Positions 52,213-59,311 of a DNA stretch of 61,693 bases are shown here, piece after piece (within the stretch, counting starts at the first letter, position 1; every line of letters begins with the position of its first letter). The DNA comes from an uncultured Prevotellaceae bacterium. Its GTDB lineage: Bacteria; Bacteroidota; Bacteroidia; Bacteroidales; Bacteroidaceae. Under the pieces are notes generated by a model that was not told the DNA's origin, made no database searches, and worked only from the letters and a program-made list of their open reading frames with translations. Location: the NCBI GenBank assembly GCA_900318915.1, contig ONMI01000011.1, positions 1-61,693 of the forward strand, read 5' to 3'. The position numbers and the translations under genes were made by a program.

Positions 52213-53886
52213 TTACAAATCCATTTTCAGCAGTGCCACCCCATAGCCGTCCACCTCGACTTTTATAGCCGTGTTGCGCTCCAGGCAAACATCAGTCTGT
52301 TTGTCCGTGAACAAATCGAGCGCCACGACCTGTTTCTCCGGCAGCTGCATGAAATCGAAGGCATGCTGCGGCATCACCACCTGGCAGGTGGTAGCGTTCC
52401 GGTCGAAATTGGCGACCACCAGCACCAGTTGCTGTTCCGCTTTTCTGAGGAACGCAAACTGAGATTGTGCGAGTTGCGGGTTCACGTACATCAGGTCGAA
52501 TGAAGCCCCCTCTCTGAGCGCCGCTTCGTTGTTGACCAGGCGTAGCAACCGTTCATACTGGCTGTTGAGCGATTTCTCCGGCTTTGTAAGTCTTCTTCTG
52601 TCGAAGAATCCTCTGCGCAGTGAGTCAACGCACCAATAGTCGAAAATGGTCGTTCTTCCGTCTCGTCCGCTGTACCCCTCGCAGTCCATACCCCTTTCGC
52701 CGAACTCCTGTCCGGCATAGACCATCATGGGATTGTCGGCGAGCAGTGCGCTGACGGCCACAGCCGGGAACGCCTTTTGCGCATCGCCCGCGAGGAAGTC
52801 GCTGGCCAACCGCACCTCATCATGGTTTTCCATGAAGTAGAGCATGTGCTGTCGGATGTCGTCGGTCTGCTGCCACTGCCGCGTGATATCCGCAGCCGGT
52901 CTGAAGCCTTTGATTACGTCGCAGAGGCAGTCGTACATACCCACTTTGTCATAGAGATAGTCGAATCCGGCCCCCACATAGTTGCGGTATTGATTTGGGT
53001 CGTACACCTCGCCGATAAAGATGACCTCCGGGTGGGCGAATTTCACTTTGTCGGTAGCCCAGTTCCAGAAGGCTGCCGGCACCATTTCCGCCATGTCGCA
53101 TCTGAATCCGTCGACCCCCTTTGCCGCCCAGAAGAGCAGTATATCCGTCATTTTGCCCCATGTGTCGGGGATGGGCGAGAAATGCTCCGAGCGTCCGCCT
53201 GCATCGCAATAGTCAATGCCATAGTTCAGTTTCACCGTCTCATACCAGTCGTTCTGTCCCGGGTGCGCATCGAAATGGTCATTTCCTGTAGCCTTTGCCG
53301 GCATTTCCTCATAAGGAGTCAGGTCGGCAGCCTCCCCTTTCCTGATGCCGCCGAGGTCGAGAGGTTGTCCCCAGCAATAATAGAAATTGTTTTTTATACT
53401 GAAGTGCATCGTCGTGTCGTCGTCTTCGCCCAGGTCTTTCGTATGCGACGGTTTTGCCACGGAGTGGTACTGCCGAGCCACATGGTTGGGTACGAAATCG
53501 ATGATGACCTTCATGCCTGCCTGATGGGTACGCTCAATGAGCGCCTCCCACTCTCCCATTCTGTTCTCCACTGTCACGGCCAGATCCGGGTCCACGTCAT
53601 AATAGTCGGCTATGGCATACGGCGACCCCGCCTTTCCCTTCACCACATCAGGATGCTGGCGAGGTATGCCCGCCTGCGAATAGTCGTTGGTGAGCGCATG
53701 TCGGATGATGCCCGTATACCACACATGCGTGAAGCCCATGTGTCGTATACGCTGCAGCGTTTTCGCATCGAAGTCGTTGAATTTGCCGCATCCGTTCTGT
53801 TCGATGGAGCCGTTGTAAATGCAGTTGGTGTTTTTATTGCCGAAGAGGCGAGGCAAGGTCTGGTAGATGACGATTTTGTTTTTCAT
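52213..53886 (-). CDS. Cytoplasmic GH13 alpha-amylase-family enzyme
   Basis: 557 residues, no signal peptide (MKNKIVIYQTLPRLFGN). GH13 regions: VKVIIDFVPNHVA-like VIIDFVPNHVARQY (region I), GFRCDMAEMV (nucleophile Asp), FIGEVYD (acid/base Glu) and FMENHDEVR (region IV). It should act on imported malto-oligosaccharides or storage glucan in the cytoplasm. Specificity (hydrolysis or transfer) cannot be told. Separate from the secreted amylase at 22665, which has different domains. Confidence 0.9.
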   Translation of the reverse strand: MKNKIVIYQTLPRLFGNKNTNCIYNGSIEQNGCGKFNDFDAKTLQRIRHMGFTHVWYTGIIRHALTNDYSQAGIPRQHPDVVKGKAGSPYAIADYYDVDPDLAVTVENRMGEWEALIERTHQAGMKVIIDFVPNHVARQYHSVAKPSHTKDLGEDDDTTMHFSIKNNFYYCWGQPLDLGGIRKGEAADLTPYEEMPAKATGNDHFDAHPGQNDWYETVKLNYGIDYCDAGGRSEHFSPIPDTWGKMTDILLFWAAKGVDGFRCDMAEMVPAAFWNWATDKVKFAHPEVIFIGEVYDPNQYRNYVGAGFDYLYDKVGMYDCLCDVIKGFRPAADITRQWQQTDDIRQHMLYFMENHDEVRLASDFLAGDAQKAFPAVAVSALLADNPMMVYAGQEFGERGMDCEGYSGRDGRTTIFDYWCVDSLRRGFFDRRRLTKPEKSLNSQYERLLRLVNNEAALREGASFDLMYVNPQLAQSQFAFLRKAEQQLVLVVANFDRNATTCQVVMPQHAFDFMQLPEKQVVALDLFTDKQTDVCLERNTAIKVEVDGYGVALLKMDL

Positions 53887-53913
53887 TGGCAGGCTTGTGA
53901 GAGGTTATTAAAC

Positions 53914-53958
53914 GCAGAGGCACCCGTTGTCCCATGACAGGGAGCGGATGCCTCATGC
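53914..53958 (-). terminator. Hairpin downstream of fabD
   Basis: A 14-bp imperfect stem (53914-53926 with 53945-53958) between fabD and the GH13 gene. No strong T tract. Confidence 0.5.
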
Positions 53959-53968
53959 GATTTTAATA

Positions 53969-54856
53969 TTACTGAATGCCGTGAGCGGCTACATTTTTGT
54001 CGATACGGCCAATCATACCCTGGAGCGCCTTTCCGGGTCCGCACTCCGTGAAGTCGTCGGCACCGTCGGCAATCATATTCTGCACGCACTGCGTCCATCT
54101 TACCGGACTGGTGAGCTGTGCGATGAGGTTGGTCTTTATCTCAGCAGCATCGGTATGCGGTTTACCGTCCACATTCTGGTAGACCGGGCAAACCGGCTCA
54201 TGGAACTCCGTATTCTCGATAGCCTTCTGCAGTTCGTCCTTGGCAGGCTGCATGAGCGGCGAGTGGAAAGCGCCACCTACTTTGAGCGGCAGTGCCCTCT
54301 TGGCACCAGCTGCCTTTATCTGGGCGCAAGCCTCGTTGATGGCCTCGATGTTGCCGGAGATGACCAGCTGTCCCGGGCAGTTGTAGTTGGCTGGCACCAC
54401 TACGCTTCCCTCTTTGGAGATGCTCTTGCAGATTTCCTCTGTCTTCTCGTCGTCGAGTCCGATGATGGCAGCCATGGTGGAGGGAGCGGCCTCGCAAGCT
54501 TTCTGCATGGCCATAGCACGAGCATAAACCAGTCGGAGTCCGTCTTCGAAGCTGAGTGCCTTGGCAGCCACGAGTGCGGAGAACTCGCCGAGCGAGTGTC
54601 CTGCTGTCATGGCCGGTTTGAAGTCCTCTCCCATGCAGAGCGCGCTGATTACGCTGTGGAGGAATACGGCGGGCTGTGTCACCTTGGTCTGTTTGAGTTC
54701 CTCGTCGGTACCGTCGAACATGATGTCGGTGATTCTGTAGCCGAGGATATCATTGGCCTTTTCAAAGAGTTCTTTTGCAAGCGGGTTGTTTTCGTAGAGA
54801 TCTTTACCCATGCCTACGAACTGGGCTCCCTGTCCGGGAAATACAAATGCTTTCAT
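53969..54856 (-). CDS. fabD: Malonyl-CoA:acyl carrier protein transacylase
   Basis: 295 residues. GQGAQFVGMGKDLYE at the start, the nucleophile Ser in GHSLGEFSALVAA, and the conserved His region (GGAFHSPLM). It loads malonyl groups on ACP for fatty acid synthesis. It is alone in its transcript: upstream lies the repeat array rather than fabH or plsX. Minus-7 element at 54919-54912. Confidence 0.95.
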   Translation of the reverse strand: MKAFVFPGQGAQFVGMGKDLYENNPLAKELFEKANDILGYRITDIMFDGTDEELKQTKVTQPAVFLHSVISALCMGEDFKPAMTAGHSLGEFSALVAAKALSFEDGLRLVYARAMAMQKACEAAPSTMAAIIGLDDEKTEEICKSISKEGSVVVPANYNCPGQLVISGNIEAINEACAQIKAAGAKRALPLKVGGAFHSPLMQPAKDELQKAIENTEFHEPVCPVYQNVDGKPHTDAAEIKTNLIAQLTSPVRWTQCVQNMIADGADDFTECGPGKALQGMIGRIDKNVAAHGIQ

Positions 54857-54911
54857 CTTTTGCTAATACATTGAATTAATTACATTGCAGTGCTAAGCTG
54901 CTTAGCGGCTG

Positions 54912-54919
54912 CAAAGTTA
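54912..54919 (-). promoter_or_regulatory. fabD: Minus-7 element of fabD at the edge of the repeat array
   Basis: TAACTTTG on the minus strand; all but one base belongs to the first repeat unit, just as for the 45-aa gene at 8456. The minus-33 region falls within the repeat. Confidence 0.45.
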
Positions 54920-55131
54920 CGAAAAGTCGAGCGGAAAACGGAAAGAATTTATTCTTTTCTTTTCCCGAGACGGAGTAACTTATGTAAAGTTACGAAAAGT
55001 CGAGCGGAAAACGGAAAGAATTCATTCTTTTCTTTTCCCGAGACGGAGTAACTTATGTAAAGTTACGAAAAGTCGAGCGGAAAACGGAAAGAATTTATTC
55101 TTTTCTTTTCCCGAGACAGAGTAACTTATGT
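54913..55131. repeat. Three tandem copies of the 73-bp palindromic repeat
   Basis: Units start at 54913, 54986 and 55059 with an exact 73-bp period and differ by only two positions (TTT/TTC in the centre; CGGAG/CAGAG near the end). Each is an imperfect palindrome: outer arms AAGTTAC/GTAACTT, inner arms AAAGAAT/ATTCTTT. The unit at 8478-8550 is a close relative. The array is not coding on either strand. Confidence 0.9.
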
Positions 55132-55193
55132 AAATTAACAACAATAATTAATAGTACCCACCTTAAAGAGCGATAGCGGTCATCATAGAGAGC

Positions 55194-55231
55194 AAAAAAG
55201 TCCGGTCGTCCTCTTTCGAGTACGACCGGAC
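55194..55231 (-). terminator. Terminator of the rpsF-rpsR-rplI operon
   Basis: A perfect 10-bp stem GTCCGGTCGT/ACGACCGGAC (55200-55209 with 55222-55231), 12-nt loop, followed on the minus strand by six T. Confidence 0.85.
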
Positions 55232-55269
55232 CGCTATAATTTGCTTTACAGTGCGGAAAAATTCCTTTT

Positions 55270-55818
55270 TTATTCAGCTGCGGGAGCCTCTTCCACCTCG
55301 GTGTTCTCTTCCACCTCGGCCACGGGAGCCTCTTCGGCAGCGGGAGCCTGCTCAACTACGGGAGCAGCTTCGGGAGCGTTCTCAGCCACGACCACGACAG
55401 GCACTCTGACCTCGACATCCTTGAAGAAATGAACGAGGGCCTCGTACTGTCCGAGCTGTTTGATGTCGCGCATGGTGATGATTTTGCGATCCACCTCGAT
55501 GCCCTTTTTGGCAAGTTCCTCAGCCACTGTAGCGGCATTGACAGAACCATAGAGCTGTCCTGAGCTGGCCACTTTGGCAGCCACTTCCACTACGACGCCG
55601 TCGAGAGCGTTGGCGCGTTTCTGTGCGGCAGCTTTGAGCACATCGATTTTGTGAGCCTGCTGTTTGAGGTTCTCAGCGAGCACTTTGAGAGCCGACTTGG
55701 TAGCCATGACGGCTTTTTTCTGGGGGATGAGGAAGTTACGTCCGTAACCGGGTTTCACTTCAACGACCTCATTTTTATATCCCAATCCGATGATATCTTC
55801 TTTCAGTATGACTTTCAT
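55270..55818 (-). CDS. rplI: 50S ribosomal protein bL9 with acidic C-terminal extension
   Basis: 182 residues against roughly 150 for most bL9. The core begins MKVILKEDIIGLGYKNEVVEVKPGYGRNFL (shown in parts: GLGYKNEVVEVKPGYGRNFL), with a later AVVEVAAKVASSGQLYGSV-like region. The last 35 residues are a Pro/Ala/Glu/Val tail (EAPVAEVEENTEVEEAPAAE). An AAGGAGGACATTACA stretch lies just before the ATG, a good Shine-Dalgarno site of a kind that is rare in this phylum. Last gene of the bS6-bS18-bL9 operon. Confidence 0.95.
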   Translation of the reverse strand: MKVILKEDIIGLGYKNEVVEVKPGYGRNFLIPQKKAVMATKSALKVLAENLKQQAHKIDVLKAAAQKRANALDGVVVEVAAKVASSGQLYGSVNAATVAEELAKKGIEVDRKIITMRDIKQLGQYEALVHFFKDVEVRVPVVVVAENAPEAAPVVEQAPAAEEAPVAEVEENTEVEEAPAAE

Positions 55819-55836
55819 TGTAATGTCCTCCTTATT

Positions 55837-56106
55837 TTATTTCATCAAATCGGTTACGTAGGGCAGCAGAGCAATCTGGCGAGCGCGTTTCACAGCGGTA
55901 GCCACTCGGCGCTGATACTTGAGCGAAGTGCCGGTGATGCGGCGGGGCAGGATTTTACCCTGCTCGTTGAGGAACTTCTTGAGGAACTCAGGATCCTTGT
56001 AGTCGATATACTTGATACCGCTTTTCTTGAAGCGGCAATACTTTTTCTTTTTTGTGTCAACTGACGGCGGTGTCAGATAGCGAATTTCTGAAGTCTGTTC
56101 TGCCAT
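55837..56106 (-). CDS. rpsR: 30S ribosomal protein bS18
   Basis: 89 residues with [20 protein letters not shown] and [20 protein letters not shown], both standard for bS18. Together with bS6, and in Bacteroidetes with bS21, it lines the platform where the 16S rRNA 3' end lies. It begins 2 bp after the rpsF stop; AGGAGG from the end of rpsF precedes the ATG by 7 nt. Confidence 0.95.
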   Translation of the reverse strand: MAEQTSEIRYLTPPSVDTKKKKYCRFKKSGIKYIDYKDPEFLKKFLNEQGKILPRRITGTSLKYQRRVATAVKRARQIALLPYVTDLMK

Positions 56107-56108
56107 AA

Positions 56109-56453
56109 TTAAGCCTCCTCTTTTTTAGATAGTTTGTTACGTCTCTTCTCAGCGTACTGTGCGGCATACTTGTCGAGTTTCACAGTCATGAAACGGATCA
56201 CCTTCTCATCGCGGCGGAATCCAGTTTCGAGCGATTTGATTACCTCAGGCTCAGCTTTGAACTCAAGCAGGCAGTAGAAACCTGTTGATTTCTTTTGGAT
56301 AGCGTAAGCCATCTTCTTCAATCCCCAGATCTCTTCATTCACGATTTCAGCACCTTTGTCGGTGAGAATTTTCTTGAATTTAGCGACCGTTTCCTTCATC
56401 TGATCATCAGACAAAACGGGAGTTAAAATGAAAACGGTTTCGTATTGATTCAT
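56109..56453 (-). CDS. rpsF: 30S ribosomal protein bS6
   Basis: 114 residues ([20 protein letters not shown]), with the classic bS6 ferredoxin-like fold and Lys-rich tail. It is first in the operon and pairs with bS18 in the 30S subunit. No Shine-Dalgarno sequence is present before this ATG. Confidence 0.95.
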   Translation of the reverse strand: MNQYETVFILTPVLSDDQMKETVAKFKKILTDKGAEIVNEEIWGLKKMAYAIQKKSTGFYCLLEFKAEPEVIKSLETGFRRDEKVIRFMTVKLDKYAAQYAEKRRNKLSKKEEA

Positions 56454-56496
56454 ACTAAATAAATGATTAAAAAATGTTATTTTGCAAAATGCGGTG

Positions 56497-56526
56497 CAAA
56501 GGTACTGGTTTTTCTTCAGCCAGCAA
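56497..56526 (-). promoter_or_regulatory. Promoter of the rpsF-rpsR-rplI operon
   Basis: On the minus strand, TTG at 56526-56524, 19 bp, TACCTTTG at 56504-56497; the leader is about 35 nt. Confidence 0.6.
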
Positions 56527-56537
56527 AATATTTTTTG

Positions 56538-56545
56538 TACTTTTG
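56538..56545 (+). promoter_or_regulatory. Minus-7 element of the 62-aa membrane protein gene
   Basis: TACTTTTG at 56538-56545, 24 bp before the ATG, divergent from the rpsF promoter. Minus-33 not clear. Confidence 0.4.
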
Positions 56546-56568
56546 CCCTGAATTTAGCATTTATTTAG

Positions 56569-56757
56569 ATGAGTTGGAAGAGAATAGCGGGCAAAGTGCC
56601 TCCGTTGGGTCTGTTGTACGCCGGTGTGCTGTTGTTGGCCATCGGTTGGGCGATGGACTGGCTGAACCACAACTGGTATTTGTTTCTATGCTTTGCCCTG
56701 GTGCTGGCCGGTGTGGTGCTGCATGTATGGCGTCTGAAGCGGGAGAGCCGTTACTGA
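56569..56757 (+). CDS. Small two-helix membrane protein of unknown function
   Basis: 62 residues. Two hydrophobic helices (about residues 12-29 and 37-53) joined by a short Trp/Asn-containing loop (DWLNHNW), with a basic C-terminus (WRLKRESRY). A minus-7 element precedes it and a terminator follows, so it is a separate transcription unit. The start chosen gives the compact hairpin. I do not recognise the family. Confidence 0.7.
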   Translation: MSWKRIAGKVPPLGLLYAGVLLLAIGWAMDWLNHNWYLFLCFALVLAGVVLHVWRLKRESRY

Positions 56758-56801
56758 CGCTTCCGCCAGACGTGGTTTAGGCTCCTGTAGGAAAAGAAAG
56801 C

Positions 56802-56832
56802 GGGCCTCCCTTTTTTCGGGAAGCCCTATTTT
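56802..56832 (+). terminator. Terminator of the 62-aa membrane protein gene
   Basis: A 9-position stem (56802-56810 with 56818-56826, one mismatch) followed by TATTTTTTG. It also separates the converging rprY gene. Confidence 0.75.
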
Positions 56833-56836
56833 TTGA

Positions 56837-57535
56837 TCAGTCGTCCTCGGGAGTGATGAGTTTGTATCCCTTTCCGTGGATATTGATGATTTCAATCTGG
56901 TCGTCGTCTTTGAGGTGTTTGCGCAGTTTGGTGATATACACGTCCATGGAGCGCGCGTTGAAGTAGTTGTCGTCTATCCAGATAGTCTTGAGAGCGAAAT
57001 CGCGCTGCAGTATTTCGTTGGCGTGTGAGCAGAGCAGCGCCAGGAGTTCATTTTCCTTGGTGGTGAGTTTGGTTTGTTTTTCACCGATGGTGAGCAGCTG
57101 TTTCTGCGTGTCGAAGGTGAATCGTCCGATGTGGTAGAGTGTCGACTCTTTGACTTTCTTTCCCCTTACACGGCGCAGGATGGCCTCGATGCGCAGCACG
57201 AGTTCCTCCATGGAGAACGGTTTGGTGATATAGTCGTCGGCTCCGATTTTGAATCCTTCGAGGATATCCTCCTTCATTTGTTTAGCAGTAAGGAAGATGA
57301 TGGGTATTTCAGCATTGATTTGTCTGATTTCCTGAGCGAGCGTGAATCCGTCTTTTTTGGGCATCATCACATCGAGCACGCAGATGTCGTACTTGTTTTT
57401 GAGGAACTCCTTGTATCCGGCCTCACCGTCGAGGCACAACTCTGCGGTATAGCCTTTGGCCTGCAGATACTCACGAAGCAGCATACCGAGGTTTTCCTCG
57501 TCTTCGCAAAGCAAAATTCTGAGTTGTTCTTCCAT
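56837..57535 (-). CDS. rprY: Response regulator RprY, OmpR family
   Basis: 232 residues. Receiver domain with LLCEDEENLGMLLREYLQAK, phospho-Asp in CVLDVMMPKKDG, KPFSMEELVLRIEA, and the winged-helix DNA-binding domain (TTKENELLALLCSHANEILQ..DVYITKLRKHLKDD). The sequence follows the RprY protein of Bacteroides fragilis. Its kinase RprX is the gene before it on this strand, 20 bp away. Confidence 0.93.
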   Translation of the reverse strand: MEEQLRILLCEDEENLGMLLREYLQAKGYTAELCLDGEAGYKEFLKNKYDICVLDVMMPKKDGFTLAQEIRQINAEIPIIFLTAKQMKEDILEGFKIGADDYITKPFSMEELVLRIEAILRRVRGKKVKESTLYHIGRFTFDTQKQLLTIGEKQTKLTTKENELLALLCSHANEILQRDFALKTIWIDDNYFNARSMDVYITKLRKHLKDDDQIEIINIHGKGYKLITPEDD

Positions 57536-57555
57536 GATGTCTAAAATTTTATTGA

Positions 57556-59079
57556 TTAATCCTTAATGATGGGTAATTGTATTGTAAATTTTGTACCTTT
57601 TCCGTATTCGCTTTCCACCTTGATGTCGCCTTTGTGCAGGTCGACGATACGCTTGACGTAAGCCAGTCCGAGTCCGAATCCCTTCACGTCGTGCACATTG
57701 CCGGTATGCACTCTGTAGAACTTGTCGAAAATTTTCTTCAGGTTGTCTTTTTTGATACCTATGCCATCGTCTTTGATGGCGAAGAAGAGATGGTGTTCGT
57801 CGTTCCAGGTGCTGATGATGAGGTTGACGGGCTGGTCGGGTTTTCTGTATTTGATTGCATTGTCAAAGAGATTGAAGATCACATTGGTGAAATGCGTCTC
57901 ATCGACATAGATTTTCGACTCCACAGCCCCTATATCCGTCATGATTTTTCCGCCTGTATGCTCTACTCTGAGGGTGAAGGTAGCCGCCACATTCTCCACG
58001 AGTTCGTTGAGGTCGAGTTCTTTCTTTTTGAACATCGTTTTCTGCCGGTCGAAGAGCGACATCTGCAGCACTTTCTCCACAAGGAACCGGAGTCGTTTCG
58101 ACTCCTCCTGCAGCGCCCCACCGATATGCTTCATCATGGCCGGGCTTTTGCTGACGCTCTCATCGTTGAGCATCTGTGCGGCGAGCGAGATACTGGAGAT
58201 AGGCGTTTTCAGTTCGTGTGTCATGTTGTTGATGAAGTCGTTTTTGATTTCGGAGAGCCGTTTCTGTCTGAACACCACCACGATGGTGAAGATGAAGGTG
58301 ACGAGCAGGATGACGGTGAAGACGATGGCCGGTATCATGAAGCGTATACTGGAGAAGATATAGCTGTTCATGTTGGGGAAGTGTATTTTCACCAGTCCCA
58401 TTTTGTTGACGGGGTCGTTGCGGTAGAGCGGTTGTTCGTAGGTAAACTCCTCGCCCACATCGCTGTAGTCCGGGCATCGGTAGACCTCCCTACCGTCCTG
58501 TGTGGTCACTCTGAAGTGATAAGGCAGCATGATGCCGTTGCTTTGCAGTTCCACCTTGAGGTCCTGGTCGAGCAGTTTGAAGTTGACGCGTTCCTGCAGC
58601 GGTTTTTCCGATGCGTTGTAGAGGATGTTCATCACCACCCTGTCGAGGAGTGCCTTTTGGTAGACATATCTGTTTCTTACGATTTCCTTCATCGACTTAC
58701 TGGCCTGTGAGAGCGAGTTTTTGTCGTTGGAGAGGATCATGACCTTCGGCATGGATGCCGGGTCATTGCGCCGCATCTGGTTTTCGAACGAGTTGGTGTC
58801 ATTGTCGGGCAGGATGCTTCCCACGGAAGCGGAATCAGCGTCGAGAGCATCGTTGTGTGCCTTTCTGTTGGCTGCATTGACATCTTTTTCGAGGAACCTC
58901 AGTGTCTCGTTCAGTTCCAGGTTTCGTGAAGCCTGGTAGAGCGAGCGGTTCACCGATTCGTCGAACTGCTCCTTCTTCATCCTCACCATCTCGTCGATGT
59001 ATTTGATTTGCAAGAAGAGCAATGCCAGAAACGAGAGCCCCATAATGGTGGCAATGGTCCAAATCGTTTTCTTTTTCAT
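57556..59079 (-). CDS. rprX: Sensor histidine kinase RprX
   Basis: 507 residues. N-terminal membrane helix (TIWTIATIMGLSFLALLFLQ), periplasmic sensor region to about residue 255, second helix (FMIPAIVFTVILLVTFIFTI), then DHp with phospho-His in FINNMTHELKTPISS and HATPase_c with VIFNLFDNAIKY and FGLGLAYVKRIVDLHKG. Partner of RprY. A minus-7-like TATCTTTG (59091-59084) lies only 5 bp before this ATG, so the first codon may be further down or translation may be leaderless. Signal perceived is unknown. Confidence 0.93.
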   Translation of the reverse strand: MKKKTIWTIATIMGLSFLALLFLQIKYIDEMVRMKKEQFDESVNRSLYQASRNLELNETLRFLEKDVNAANRKAHNDALDADSASVGSILPDNDTNSFENQMRRNDPASMPKVMILSNDKNSLSQASKSMKEIVRNRYVYQKALLDRVVMNILYNASEKPLQERVNFKLLDQDLKVELQSNGIMLPYHFRVTTQDGREVYRCPDYSDVGEEFTYEQPLYRNDPVNKMGLVKIHFPNMNSYIFSSIRFMIPAIVFTVILLVTFIFTIVVVFRQKRLSEIKNDFINNMTHELKTPISSISLAAQMLNDESVSKSPAMMKHIGGALQEESKRLRFLVEKVLQMSLFDRQKTMFKKKELDLNELVENVAATFTLRVEHTGGKIMTDIGAVESKIYVDETHFTNVIFNLFDNAIKYRKPDQPVNLIISTWNDEHHLFFAIKDDGIGIKKDNLKKIFDKFYRVHTGNVHDVKGFGLGLAYVKRIVDLHKGDIKVESEYGKGTKFTIQLPIIKD

Positions 59080-59250
59080 ACCGCAAAGATAGAAATTAGG
59101 TTGAAACGATTAACAGTTTTAACTTAAAAAATCAGCCAATTTTACTGAAATTAACTAAAATCGATATTTTTACTTAATAATTATCAACTTCATCGCATTA
59201 AGAGAGAGCTATTAGTGCACGAAGAGCCGCCATCTATCGCTACCAACCGA

Positions 59251-59280
59251 AAGGAGGCAAGCCGAAACGCTTGCCTCCTT
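59251..59280 (-). terminator. Hairpin between rprX and the EF-G paralogue
   Basis: A 12-bp perfect stem AAGGAGGCAAGC/GCTTGCCTCCTT (59251-59262 with 59269-59280). It follows the EF-G paralogue stop (59312); no T tract. Confidence 0.65.
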
Positions 59281-59311
59281 CAATTCAATTATAAGGTATG
59301 GTTGCCTTTTT

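Noticed and set aside
54913-55131. CRISPR array
   Set aside because: The 73-bp units follow each other with no spacers and are palindromic along their full length; no cas gene is present.
56463-56780. A 105-residue plus-strand frame overlapping the 62-aa membrane protein gene
   Set aside because: It starts upstream of the predicted transcription start, and the 62-residue product in another frame has proper helices and a basic tail.
59084-59091. TATCTTTG as the rprX promoter
   Set aside because: It would place the transcription start on or inside the start codon and has no minus-33 box; mentioned only in the rprX entry.
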